From Agromyces aureus (GTDB taxonomy: Bacteria > Actinomycetota > Actinomycetes > Actinomycetales > Microbacteriaceae), in the NCBI RefSeq assembly GCF_001660485.1, contig NZ_CP013979.1:2480001-2544000 (forward strand): a stretch of 64,000 nt of DNA. The letters are read 5' to 3'. This document shows, piece after piece, positions 41,818 through 50,669 of this stretch; the stretch's first letter is position 1; each line of letters begins with the position of its first letter. A program made the position numbers and the translations under genes. A model generated the notes under the pieces. That model had not been told where the DNA came from. It saw nothing but the letters and a program-made list of their open reading frames with translations, and ran no database searches.

Positions 41818-42909
41818 TCAGAACCTCACCCTCGGGTCGATGAACGCGGCGATGATGTCCACGATGAAGTTGGTCAATGCGACGATGATCGCGAGCAGCA
41901 CGACGATGCCCTGCACGGCGACGAAGTCGCGGGACTCGAGGAACTCCGCCAGCGCGAAGCCGAGACCCTTCCACTCGAAGGTCGTCTCCGTCAGCACGGC
42001 CCCGGCGAGCAGCAGCGCGATCTGCAGGCCGATGACCGTGATGATCGGGATGAGCGCCGGGCGGTACGCGTGCTTGCGCAGCAGACGCGACTCGGCGACG
42101 CCGCGCGAGCGCGCGGCGTCGACGTAGTCGGTGGAGAGCGTGCCGATGACGTTGGTGCGCACGAGGCGCAGGAAGATGCCCGCGGTCAGCAGCCCGAGCG
42201 CGATGCCGGGGAGCACGACGTGCGAGAGCACGTCGCCGAGCACCGCCGGATTGCCGGTCATGATGGCGTCGATCGTGTAGAAGCCGGTCTTGTTGGGCAG
42301 CGCCTGCATCTGCAGTTCTGCGCCGACGCTGGCGCGACCCGCGACGGGCAGCCATTTGAGCCAGACGGCGAAGACGAGCTTGAGCAAGAGGCCTGCGAAG
42401 AAGATCGGCACCGCATACCAGAAGATCGCGAGCACCCGGAAGAACGCGTCTGGCGCCTTGTCGCGGTAGTAGGCGGCGGCGAGGCCGAGCGGGATGCCGA
42501 CCGCGAACGCGATGATCAGCGAGTAGAAGACGAGCTCGAACGTCGCGGGTCCGTAGGTGAGCAGCACATCGATGACCGGGCGGTTCGTCGTGAGCGTCGA
42601 CCCGAAGTCGAAGACCGCGATGCGACTGAGGTACTCGAGGTACTGGATCAGGAGCGGACGATCGTAGCCCGCTGCGGCGCGCAGCTCTGCGAGCGCCTCG
42701 GGGCTCAGACGGCCGCCCTGCGCCGCCGTGATCGGGTCGCCGGTCGTGCGCATCAGGAAGAAGACGAGCGTGACGAGGATGAAGATCGTCGGGAAGATCA
42801 GCAGGAATCGCACCAGCAGGTATCTGGCGAAACCACCGCCCGCCGATTTCGTTCTGGGGCGTGGCGCCGCAGGCCCCTCCGCCGTGGAGATGGTGTTGAC
42901 AGTGCTCAT
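41818..42909 (-). CDS. ABC peptide importer permease, DppB type
   Basis: A 363-residue permease. RYLLVRFLLIFPTIFILVTL is helix 1 and the periplasmic loop TTGDPITAAQGGRLSPEALA follows, as in DppB. DAARSRGVAESRLLRKHAYR is the EAA loop. It pairs with the DppC-type subunit to form the membrane channel. It lies downstream of the binding-protein gene behind a hairpin that may reduce its expression relative to the binding protein. Confidence 0.93.
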   Translation of the reverse strand: MSTVNTISTAEGPAAPRPRTKSAGGGFARYLLVRFLLIFPTIFILVTLVFFLMRTTGDPITAAQGGRLSPEALAELRAAAGYDRPLLIQYLEYLSRIAVFDFGSTLTTNRPVIDVLLTYGPATFELVFYSLIIAFAVGIPLGLAAAYYRDKAPDAFFRVLAIFWYAVPIFFAGLLLKLVFAVWLKWLPVAGRASVGAELQMQALPNKTGFYTIDAIMTGNPAVLGDVLSHVVLPGIALGLLTAGIFLRLVRTNVIGTLSTDYVDAARSRGVAESRLLRKHAYRPALIPIITVIGLQIALLLAGAVLTETTFEWKGLGFALAEFLESRDFVAVQGIVVLLAIIVALTNFIVDIIAAFIDPRVRF

Positions 42910-42933
42910 GGGTTCCTCAGGGGTACAGGGGAA

Positions 42934-42965
42934 CGGGGACGACCCGCAGGTGCGAGTCGTCCCCG
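42934..42965 (-). terminator. Intercistronic hairpin between binding protein and permease genes
   Basis: CGGGGACGAC pairs perfectly with GTCGTCCCCG over 10 bp with a 12-base loop, in the 89-base gap. Such hairpins usually allow excess binding protein over permease by partial termination or mRNA protection. Confidence 0.7.
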
Positions 42966-42998
42966 TCGTCGAGCTTCAACCGAGCCTAGACGGTCGGA

Positions 42999-44627
42999 TC
43001 AGCCCTTCGAAAGCGCCGCGTAGCGGAACTTGAACGACGCGTCGAGGGTGTCTTCGGTGCCCTCGACATCGGCGCCGGTCACGGCGACCTGAGCACCCTG
43101 CATGTACGGGATCGTGGACAGGTCGGCCGCGACCTTGTCCTGGATCTCGCCGATGAGGGCTTCACGCGCTGCGGGGTCGACCGTGACGGCCTGCTCGAGG
43201 ATGAGGTCGTTCACCTCGGGGTTGTCGTAGTGGTTGGCGAGGAAGTTCTCCGTGAGGAAGAACGGCGTCAGGTAGTTGTCGGCGTCGGAGTAGTCGGGGA
43301 ACCAACCGAGCTGGTACGCCGGGTAGAGGTCCGCCGTGCGGTCCTTCGAGTACTGGACCCACTCGGTGGACTGCAGGTCGACCGTGAACAGGCCGCTCTC
43401 CTCGAGGTTCTCCTTGATGATCGCGTACTCGTCGCTCGAGGACGGTCCGTAGCGCTCGGCCACGTACTGGATCGAGATCGGCAGCGGCGTCGTGACGCCC
43501 GCAGCCTCGAGGCGCGAGGCGGCCTTGTCGGCGTCGGGTGCGCCGTTGCCGTCGCCGTAGAGGCCCTTGAGCGCCTCGTTCGCGCCGGTCAGGCCCTCGG
43601 GAACGTACGAGTAGAGCGGCGTGAACGTGCCCTTGTAGACGTCCTCGGAGATCGCGTCGCGGTCGATGAGGTCGGCGATCGCCTGGCGGACGGCCAGCGC
43701 CTTGGCCGGGTCGGCCTCGGGGGTCGTCGCACCGAACGGCATGGTGTTGAAGTTGAAGACCAGGTAGCGGATCTCGCCGCCGGGGCCGTCGACGACCTTC
43801 ACCTTGTCGTTGCCGCGGAGGTCCTCGATGTCGGTCGCGCTGAGCGTGCGGTTCGCGACGTCGATGTTGCCTTCCTGAACGTCGAGCTTCAGGTTGGAGG
43901 CATCCGTGTAGTACTTCACGTTGACCGTGTCGGTCTTCGCGGCACCCAGGAGGCCCTCGTAGTCGGCGTTGGCCTTGTACGAGATCAGGTTGTTGAAGTC
44001 GTAGCTCGTGATGACGTACTGGCCGGCGAAGGCGTTGCCCTTGACGATGTCGTCGTCGGAGGTGACCGAGTCGGCCGAGAAGACATCTTCATCGACGATC
44101 GGGCCGACCGGGCTCGACAGGATCTGCGGGAAGATCTGGTCGTTCTCGCTGAGCAGGTGGAACACGACGGTCGTGTCGTCGACGGCCTCGGTGGACTCGA
44201 GGTTGTAGAGCAGCGACGACGGGCCGTTCTCGTCGGCGATCGCGGTCTGACGGTCGAAGGTGAACTTCACGTCGGAGGCCGTCAGGTCGTTGCCGTTGGC
44301 GAACTTCAGGCCCGGCTTGAGCTTGACGGTGTACTCGGTCGGCGAGGTGAACTCGGCCGACTCGGCGATGTCGGGTTCGACGTCGGGGCTGCCGTACGGC
44401 GAGTTCATGAGGAACGGGTACACCTGGTTCATCACGGCGAACGAGCCGTTGTCGTACGAGCCGGCGGGGTCGAGCGACGTGACCTGCTCGGTGGTGCCGA
44501 TGGTCAGCGTGCCGCCGGCCGTGTCGCCGCCGGTGGAGGCGGTGCAACCGGCCAGCGCGAGCGCAGCGACCGAGACGCCGGCGACCGCGAGGAGCGATCG
44601 GCGTCGGTTCGTGGATGCGGATGACAT
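42999..44627 (-). CDS. ABC transporter substrate-binding lipoprotein, family 5 (peptide type)
   Basis: A 542-residue lipoprotein. The signal peptide ends in the lipobox LALAGC, so Cys28 should be lipidated and the protein anchored outside the membrane. GTLTIGTTEQVTSLDPAGSY, LKPGLKFANGNDLTASDVKF and YQLGWFPDYSDADNYLTPFF are family 5 (DppA/OppA) motifs. It should bind di- or oligopeptides, though family members also bind glycosides or nickel. It is the first gene of the importer operon. Confidence 0.95.
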   Translation of the reverse strand: MSSASTNRRRSLLAVAGVSVAALALAGCTASTGGDTAGGTLTIGTTEQVTSLDPAGSYDNGSFAVMNQVYPFLMNSPYGSPDVEPDIAESAEFTSPTEYTVKLKPGLKFANGNDLTASDVKFTFDRQTAIADENGPSSLLYNLESTEAVDDTTVVFHLLSENDQIFPQILSSPVGPIVDEDVFSADSVTSDDDIVKGNAFAGQYVITSYDFNNLISYKANADYEGLLGAAKTDTVNVKYYTDASNLKLDVQEGNIDVANRTLSATDIEDLRGNDKVKVVDGPGGEIRYLVFNFNTMPFGATTPEADPAKALAVRQAIADLIDRDAISEDVYKGTFTPLYSYVPEGLTGANEALKGLYGDGNGAPDADKAASRLEAAGVTTPLPISIQYVAERYGPSSSDEYAIIKENLEESGLFTVDLQSTEWVQYSKDRTADLYPAYQLGWFPDYSDADNYLTPFFLTENFLANHYDNPEVNDLILEQAVTVDPAAREALIGEIQDKVAADLSTIPYMQGAQVAVTGADVEGTEDTLDASFKFRYAALSKG

Positions 44628-44828
44628 ATCCGTCTACCTCTTCCTGTCAGGAAACGCGGGCGCGGAAGAACCGCGTCGCGTGTGCGTATTCCCCATGAGT
44701 AGCACACGACGCCTCGAACATCGCAGGGTCTTCGACCGTGGAGCCCGAATGTTTATCGATCTGCAACGTCACCGTGATCGAGTCGGGGTTCCGACGGCAG
44801 ATCGGAGGGACGGATGTCGCGGCGCGCG
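44628..44828. other. Intergenic region upstream of the peptide-binding protein gene
   Basis: This 200-base gap lies between the end of dnaG and the start of the binding-protein gene, both on the minus strand. It must hold the promoter of the importer operon, but I see no convincing -35/-10 pair and no strong hairpin for dnaG. Confidence 0.4.
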
Positions 44829-46745
44829 TCAGTCGCCTCGCAGCGCCCGGCGCTCCCGCTCGAGCTCGACGAGCCCCCGCTGCAACGCCGCATACGTCTC
44901 GACGTCGGCACGGTCGGTGCGCTGCAGGCGCCCGAGCAGCTCCGACTTCTGCCGGAGCAGCTCTCGATCGACGAGCGCGCTCACGACGCTCTGCACGTAG
45001 ACCGACAGCTCGGCATTGCCGCGCTGCGGTACCGGAGCCACCGCCAGTTGGTGCACGATGCCCGCGAACGGCGCGGGAACCTCGTCGACGACCCGGTCGA
45101 CCTTCACGGCGGTCTCGCCGGATGCCAGGACCGAGGCGATGCCGTCGCGCACCACGGCGAGCGACGCGTTCGTGAAGCGGCAGTCGATCGCGTGCCGGAG
45201 CAGGTCTTCGCCGACCTCGCTCGGGAACTGCAGCATCGCCTGCAGGGCATCGCGTTCGAGCCTGGTGGCCGGATCACTCGGGAGGTCGACGATCGAGAAC
45301 GGCTTCTCGGTGACCTCGGTCGCCTGCGCCGCCGCGCCCCCGACGCCCCGGGAGCCGCCCTGCTGCCCGCCACCGGAGCCGCCGTCGCGGCCGGCGCCGC
45401 GAGCGCCCCCGGATCCGGCGTCGCGCTGACGGGACTGCGCCTGCCGGATCGCCCTGGTCGCCTCGGCGAGCTCGACCCCGAGCATGCGCGCGAGCTCGCG
45501 CGTGTAGCCGGGGCGCATCGCGGGGTCCCGGATGTCGGCGATCACCGGCGCAGCTGCACGCAGGGCGGCGACCCGGCCTTCGACCGTCTCGAGGTCGTAG
45601 CGTTCGATCGTGTGCCGCAGCACGAACTCGAACAGGGGTGTGCGGGAGTCGACGAGCGAGCGCACCGCGCCGTCGCCTCGTGCGAGACGCAGGTCGCACG
45701 GATCGAGCCCGTCGGGCGCGACGGCCACGAAGGTCTGCGCGGCGAACCGCTGCTCCTCGGCGAATGCGCGCATCGCGGCCTGCTGGCCCGCCGCGTCGCC
45801 GTCGAAGGTGAACACGACCTCGCCCAGGCCGGAGTCGTCGCCGAGCACGCGGCGGAGCACCTTGATGTGGTCGACGCCGAAGGAGGTGCCGCAGGTGGCG
45901 ATGGCCGTCGTCACGCCGGCGAGATGGCAGGCCATGACGTCGGTGTACCCCTCGACGACCACGACGCGGTGCGACTTGGAGATCTCGCGCTTGGCGAGGT
46001 CGAGCCCGTAGAGCACCTGGGCCTTGTGGTAGATCGCGGTCTCGGGCGTGTTGAGGTACTTGGGCCCGTTGTCGTCGTCGAGCAGGCGTCGAGCGCCGAA
46101 GCCGACGGTCTGCCCGGTCACGTCGCGGATCGGCCAGACGAGACGTCCGCGGAATCGGTCGTAGACGCCGCGGTCGCCCTGCGACACGAGCCCCGCGGCC
46201 GAGAGCTCCTCGCTCGAGAAGCCCCGACCCTTGAGGTGGTTCGTCAGGGCGTCCCAGCTCTTCGGTGCGAAGCCGACGCCGAACCGCCTGGCCGCCTCGG
46301 CGTCGAACCCGCGCTCGCCGAGGAACCGGCGGCCGACCTCGGCCTCGCCGGTGCCGAGCTGTTCGGTGAAGAACTCGGAGGCCGCCTGGTTCGCGGCGAG
46401 CAGTCGGGCGCGATTGCCGTGATCGCTCGCCTGCCCGCCGTCTTCGTAGTGCAGCTCGTACCCGAGGCGACCGGCGAGCCGCTCGACTGCCTCGGTGAAC
46501 GACACGTGGTCCATGCGCTGGAGGAAGGTGTACGCGTCGCCGGACTCGCCGCAGCCGAAGCAGTGGTAGTAGCCGAGCGCCGGGCGCACGTGGAAGCTCG
46601 GGCTGCGCTCGTCGTGGAACGGGCAGAGGCCCTTCATCGAGCCGACGCCGGCCGACTTCAGGCTCACGTGGTCGCCGACGATATCGGCGATGTTCGTGCG
46701 GGCCTTCACCTCGTCGACGTCACTCTGTCGAATTCGGCCGGCCAT
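44829..46745 (-). CDS. dnaG: DNA primase
   Basis: A 638-residue primase that makes RNA primers for replication. The CHC2 zinc finger is seen in CPFHDERSPSF and YYHCFGCGESGD. The TOPRIM domain has VVVVEGYTDVMACHLAGV and VFTFDGDAAGQQAAMRAF. A Gly/Ser-rich linker (residues 460-490) precedes the DnaB-binding C-terminal region. I prefer the ATG at 46745 because AGGA lies nine bases upstream; three codons earlier is possible. It is the last gene of a dus-dgt-dnaG operon. Confidence 0.96.
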   Translation of the reverse strand: MAGRIRQSDVDEVKARTNIADIVGDHVSLKSAGVGSMKGLCPFHDERSPSFHVRPALGYYHCFGCGESGDAYTFLQRMDHVSFTEAVERLAGRLGYELHYEDGGQASDHGNRARLLAANQAASEFFTEQLGTGEAEVGRRFLGERGFDAEAARRFGVGFAPKSWDALTNHLKGRGFSSEELSAAGLVSQGDRGVYDRFRGRLVWPIRDVTGQTVGFGARRLLDDDNGPKYLNTPETAIYHKAQVLYGLDLAKREISKSHRVVVVEGYTDVMACHLAGVTTAIATCGTSFGVDHIKVLRRVLGDDSGLGEVVFTFDGDAAGQQAAMRAFAEEQRFAAQTFVAVAPDGLDPCDLRLARGDGAVRSLVDSRTPLFEFVLRHTIERYDLETVEGRVAALRAAAPVIADIRDPAMRPGYTRELARMLGVELAEATRAIRQAQSRQRDAGSGGARGAGRDGGSGGGQQGGSRGVGGAAAQATEVTEKPFSIVDLPSDPATRLERDALQAMLQFPSEVGEDLLRHAIDCRFTNASLAVVRDGIASVLASGETAVKVDRVVDEVPAPFAGIVHQLAVAPVPQRGNAELSVYVQSVVSALVDRELLRQKSELLGRLQRTDRADVETYAALQRGLVELERERRALRGD

Positions 46746-46841
46746 GGCTCTCATCCTAGATCGCCGCGGCGCGGCGGATGCCGGCGCGACGCGACTCGAG
46801 GCGGGCCGAGCGACCGCGCGGGCGCGTGCGAGCGGGCCGGC

Positions 46842-48101
46842 TCACCGGCGCACGAGGCGCTCGTGCCAGGCCAGAGCGGACTGGTCGGTCAGGCTCGCGA
46901 CCTGGTCGACGATCGCACGGCGACGACCGGTGTCGTCGGCGGCCGCGGCCCAGTCCTCGGCGAACCCGGGGTCGAGATCGCGGTCGCCGGTCGCGAACAG
47001 CGCGTCGGCGAGTTCGACGAGTACTTCGCGCTGCTGCGTGTAGATCGGCTGGCGGCTGTTGCGCGACATCACGAACGCGGCGACGATGCCCTTGAGCACG
47101 GCGATCTCGGCCTGCACCTCGCGCGGCACGACGACGTCGGCGTCGAACCGGATGAGACTCGCCAGCGGGAACGCCGAGCGGGTCGCCTCGGTGGCCGCGC
47201 GCGCGAAGCGGCCGATGAGCTGGCTCGTGAGGTTCTTCAGCTGCGCCTGATCGCGGCGGCTGCCGCTCCAGGACTCCAGCCAGCCCTCGAGCGAGTCGAG
47301 CCGATCGAACGCGGCGATGAGCTCGTCGTGCGAGTAGGCCCCGCCGATCCACTCGTACATCGAGGTGACGAGCGCGTCGTGATCGACCCGTTCGCCGAGG
47401 CTTTCGACGTCGATGTAGCCGTTCACGATGGCGTCTTCGAAGTCGTGCACCGAATACGCGATGTCGTCGGAGAGGTCCATGACCTGCGCCTCGATGCAGA
47501 GTCGCCGCTCGGGTGCCCCGCGTCGCAGCCACGTGAAGACGTCGAGGTCGTCGCGGTAGAAGCCGAACTTCGCGCGGCCGCTGGGGTCTGCGACCGAGGT
47601 CGCCTCGGGCCACGGATACTTGCAGCTCGCGTCGAGGCTCGCCCGCGTCAGGTTGAGACCGTACCCTCGCCCCTCGGCGTCGAACACCTTGGGCTCGAGC
47701 CGGGTGAGGATGCGGAGGGTCTGCGCGTTGCCCTCGAACCCGCCGATCTCGGCGGCCCAGATGTTGAGCGCCTTCTCGCCGTTGTGCCCGAACGGCGGAT
47801 GCCCGAGGTCGTGCGCGAGGCAGGCCGTGTCGACGACGTCGGGGTCGAGCCCGAGCGACGAGGCGAGCTCGCGGCCGACCTGCGCGACCTCGAGCGAGTG
47901 CGTCAGGCGGTTGCGGGCGAAGTCGAGTCCCGCGGTCGGGCTCAGCACCTGGGTCTTCGCCGCGAGACGGCGCAGCGCGCTCGAATGCAGCAGGCGGGCG
48001 CGATCGCGCGCGAAGTCGCTGCGGCGGTTCGTGTGCTCTTCGGGGTGCCGGCGCTCGGTGTCGACATCGTGATAACCGCCGAACAGTCGCTCGGATGCCA
48101 C
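46842..48101 (-). CDS. dgt: Deoxyguanosinetriphosphate triphosphohydrolase-like HD protein
   Basis: A 419-residue HD-domain enzyme that hydrolyses dNTPs to deoxynucleosides and triphosphate. RDRARLLHSSALRRLAAKTQ and RLTHSLEVAQVG give the first metal His, ACLAHDLGHPPFGHNGE the HD pair, and MDLSDDIAYSVHDFEDA the last Asp. It lies between dus and dnaG and starts two bases after the dus stop, the conserved actinobacterial order. Confidence 0.95.
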   Translation of the reverse strand: MASERLFGGYHDVDTERRHPEEHTNRRSDFARDRARLLHSSALRRLAAKTQVLSPTAGLDFARNRLTHSLEVAQVGRELASSLGLDPDVVDTACLAHDLGHPPFGHNGEKALNIWAAEIGGFEGNAQTLRILTRLEPKVFDAEGRGYGLNLTRASLDASCKYPWPEATSVADPSGRAKFGFYRDDLDVFTWLRRGAPERRLCIEAQVMDLSDDIAYSVHDFEDAIVNGYIDVESLGERVDHDALVTSMYEWIGGAYSHDELIAAFDRLDSLEGWLESWSGSRRDQAQLKNLTSQLIGRFARAATEATRSAFPLASLIRFDADVVVPREVQAEIAVLKGIVAAFVMSRNSRQPIYTQQREVLVELADALFATGDRDLDPGFAEDWAAAADDTGRRRAIVDQVASLTDQSALAWHERLVRR

Positions 48102-48103
48102 CC

Positions 48104-49264
48104 TCAGCCGCCGCTCGTGTCGAGCTCGGCGTCGACGAGGGTCGTGCGATCGTGACCTGCGAGTTCTTGGGACTCGAGCCAGCCGTCGGGCAGGGCCGGC
48201 TTCTTCGGAGTTCCGGCACGACCGCGCGGGCCCTCGGCACCTTCGCCGGGGTACGGCATCGACCAGTCGAGGCTGCCGAGCAGGTCATCGAGCTGCGCGA
48301 GCGACTCGACCGTCGCCAGGCGCGCCCGCAGGTCGCCGCCGACCGGGTAGCCCTTGAAGTACCAGGCGACGTGCTTGCGGATGTCTCGGCACCCGCGCTC
48401 TTCGCTGTCGAAGAACTCGGTGAGCAGTTCGGCGTGGCGACGGAACGTCTGCGCGACCTGCCCGAGCGACGGGTAGAAGTTCTGCGTCTCGCCACGGAAC
48501 GCCGCAGCGAGGTCGCCGAAGAGCCACGGCCGGCCGAGGCATCCGCGGCCGACGACCACGCCGTCGCAGCCGGTCTCGGCGACCATGCGCAGTGCGTCTT
48601 CGGCCGACCAGATGTCGCCGTTGCCGAGCACGGGCACACCCGTGACGGTCTCTTTCAGCTTGCCGATGGCCGCCCAATCGGCGTGGCCGGAGTAGAACTC
48701 GGAGGCCGTGCGCGCGTGCAGCGCGATGGAGGCGACGCCCGCACCCTCGGCGATGCGCCCCGCCTCGAGGTAGGTGAGGTGGTCGGCGTCGATGCCCTTG
48801 CGCATCTTGATGGTGAGCGGGATGTCGCCCGCGGCCGTGACCGCGCCCTCGACGATGTCGCGGAACAACCCGGTCTTCCACGGCAGGGCGGCGCCTCCGC
48901 CCTTGCGCGTGACCTTCGGCACCGGGCATCCGAAATTCAGGTCGATGTGGTCGGCGCGGTCTTCGGCGACGAGCATCGTGACGGCCTCGGAGACCGTCTT
49001 CGGGTCGACCCCGTAGAGCTGGATCGAGCGGGGCGTCTCGGACTCGTGGTGCGTGATGAGCCGCATCGACTCGGGGGTGCGCTCGACGAGCGCCCGCGAG
49101 GTGATCATCTCGGAGACGTAGAGGCCGGCGCCGAACTCGCGGCACAGTCGGCGGAAGGCCGTGTTCGTGATGCCCGCCATCGGGGCGAGCACGACGGGCA
49201 CGTCGAGTTCGAGGCCGCCGATGGTGAGCGGGCCTGCAGGGGTCGTGGAAGTGAGTGACATCAC
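48104..49264 (-). CDS. dus: tRNA-dihydrouridine synthase
   Basis: A 386-residue flavoprotein that reduces uridines in the tRNA D-loop. VVLAPMAGITNTAFRRLCRE binds FMN. LNFGCPVPKVTRKGGGAALP holds the catalytic Cys, and VVVGRGCLGRPWLF the phosphate loop. It has a C-terminal extension of about 40 residues rich in Pro and Gly. It heads the dus-dgt-dnaG operon. The divergent ybaK-type gene starts 89 bases away. Confidence 0.95.
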   Translation of the reverse strand: MMSLTSTTPAGPLTIGGLELDVPVVLAPMAGITNTAFRRLCREFGAGLYVSEMITSRALVERTPESMRLITHHESETPRSIQLYGVDPKTVSEAVTMLVAEDRADHIDLNFGCPVPKVTRKGGGAALPWKTGLFRDIVEGAVTAAGDIPLTIKMRKGIDADHLTYLEAGRIAEGAGVASIALHARTASEFYSGHADWAAIGKLKETVTGVPVLGNGDIWSAEDALRMVAETGCDGVVVGRGCLGRPWLFGDLAAAFRGETQNFYPSLGQVAQTFRRHAELLTEFFDSEERGCRDIRKHVAWYFKGYPVGGDLRARLATVESLAQLDDLLGSLDWSMPYPGEGAEGPRGRAGTPKKPALPDGWLESQELAGHDRTTLVDAELDTSGG

Positions 49265-49353
49265 GGTCGATTCTCCCAGAATCCGCTGACATCCCGCCCT
49301 CGGCCGCTTCGCGCGGCCATAGGCTCTCCCTCAGACGAGCTGTGGAGGGCGAA

Positions 49354-49833
49354 ATGAGCGAGACGATCCCGGGTTCCGAGCGGGTGCGGGCCGACGCGGA
49401 GGCCCGTGGCCTCCAGGTCGAGATCATCGAGCGACCGGCCGCGCGAAGCCTCGAGGAGGCGGCCGAGCTGCTCGGCATCTCGCCCGGCGACATCGTGAAG
49501 TCGCTCGTCGTCAAGCGCAGCGACGACACCTACCTGTTCGCGCTCGTGCCCGGCGGCCGCAAGATCTCGTGGCCCAAGCTCCGCGCGCTCGTCGGCGTCA
49601 ACAAGCTGCAGCTTCCGGATGCCTCGCTCGCGCTCGCCGCGACCGGCTACGAGCGCGGCACGATCACGCCGCTCGGGTCGACGACGGCGTGGCCGGTCTA
49701 TATCGACGAGTCGGTCGTCGGACGCCGCGTGTCGATGGGCGCCGGCGAGCACGGACGGAGCCTCTTCGTCGACGCCGACCGGCTCATCGAGGCGTTCGAC
49801 GCGGTCGTCGCCGACCTCAGCGACCCCGAGTAG
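49354..49833 (+). CDS. YbaK/EbsC family aminoacyl-tRNA editing domain protein
   Basis: A 159-residue stand-alone editing domain that should hydrolyse mischarged aminoacyl-tRNAs, as YbaK does for Cys-tRNA-Pro. SLEEAAELLGISPGDIVKSL and VVKRSDDTYLFALVPGGRKI are the core; the Lys in IVKSLVVK is the conserved catalytic-site lysine. GSTTAWPVYIDESV follows. The ATG at 49354 has GGAGG six bases before it. A short gap of six bases separates its stop from the convergent small gene. Confidence 0.9.
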   Translation: MSETIPGSERVRADAEARGLQVEIIERPAARSLEEAAELLGISPGDIVKSLVVKRSDDTYLFALVPGGRKISWPKLRALVGVNKLQLPDASLALAATGYERGTITPLGSTTAWPVYIDESVVGRRVSMGAGEHGRSLFVDADRLIEAFDAVVADLSDPE

Positions 49834-49839
49834 CGGCGA

Positions 49840-50016
49840 CTACTCGACCGGCGGCAGGGAGACCGCCGATGTGCCGGGCACGAAGCAGACGTCGCCCTCG
49901 CACACCATGGCCGACGGGTCGCCCGCGACCATCGTGAACGGCGACGCCGCGGCATCCGTCACCGGCATCGGTGCATCGGATGCCGCGGGCGCGCCCTGCT
50001 GCTGCACGTCGGTCAC
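49840..50016 (-). CDS. Small 58-residue protein coupled to frnE
   Basis: The GTG at 50016 overlaps the stop of the DsbA-family gene by GTGA, so translation should be coupled. The protein is Ala/Pro-rich at its start and has MVCEGDVCFVPG near residues 35-46, a Cys-x4-Cys pair, then SAVSLPPVE. No known domain is seen. A dithiol pair next to a thiol oxidoreductase suggests it could be a partner or substrate, or bind a metal. It may be missed by automated annotation because of its size. Confidence 0.6.
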   Translation of the reverse strand: MTDVQQQGAPAASDAPMPVTDAAASPFTMVAGDPSAMVCEGDVCFVPGTSAVSLPPVE

Positions 50017-50669
50017 GCGACGCGCTCGCCGGAGACCTGCGAGATCGCCTGGGTGAAGACCTCGGCGGGCTGGGCGCCCGAGATGCCGTACTTGCCGTCG
50101 ATGACGAAGAACGGCACGCCCTGGATGCCGTAGGCACCGGCCTGCGCGATGTCGGCCTGCACGTCGGCGGCGAAGCGACCGGAGTCGAGCGCCTCGCGGG
50201 CCGCGTCGGCGTCGAGCCCCACGTCGGAGGCGAAGCCCACGAGCTCGTCGATGCGGTTCACGCGGCCGCCCTCGACGAAGTACGCCTTCAGCAGGCGCTC
50301 CTTGAGCTCGAGCTGCTTGCCGTGCGCCTTCGCGAAGTGCAGCAGTTCGTGCGCCTTCAGGGTCTTCGTGTGCGCGACCTTCTCGAAGTGGTAGTCGAGT
50401 CCGGCGTTCGCGGCGACGCCCGTGACGTGCTCGAGCATCTGCTCGACGCGCTCGACGGGCATGCCCTTGCGCTCGGCGAGGTACTCGACCGTCGAGCCCT
50501 CGAAGTCGAGCGGGGTGTCGGGCGAGAGCTCGAACGAGTGGTACTCGATCTCGACGTCGGGTGCGTCGGCGCCGAGCGCCTCGAGGCCGGCCTCGAGGTG
50601 GCGCTTGCCGATGTAGCACCAGGGGCAGGCGATGTCGGACCAGATGTCGATCTTGATGGGTTCACTCAC
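50013..50669 (-). CDS. DsbA family oxidoreductase, FrnE-like
   Basis: A 218-residue thioredoxin-fold protein with the active site DIACPWCYIGKRHLE (Cys-Pro-Trp-Cys) near residue 15 and the cis-Pro loop GVPFFVIDGKYGISGAQP. It lacks a signal peptide and should work in the cytoplasm as a disulfide isomerase or oxidoreductase. The GTG start at 50669 has no Shine-Dalgarno sequence, but it overlaps the end of the upstream gene by eight bases, so translation is probably coupled. Confidence 0.92.
   Translation of the reverse strand: MSEPIKIDIWSDIACPWCYIGKRHLEAGLEALGADAPDVEIEYHSFELSPDTPLDFEGSTVEYLAERKGMPVERVEQMLEHVTGVAANAGLDYHFEKVAHTKTLKAHELLHFAKAHGKQLELKERLLKAYFVEGGRVNRIDELVGFASDVGLDADAAREALDSGRFAADVQADIAQAGAYGIQGVPFFVIDGKYGISGAQPAEVFTQAISQVSGERVA

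Noticed and set aside
44814-48155. A plus-strand open frame of more than 1,100 codons opposite dnaG and dgt
   Set aside because: It is an antisense shadow of GC-rich genes with strong third-position bias. It lacks domains, is rich in Arg/Gly/Val/Asp, and both genes on the minus strand have complete catalytic motifs.
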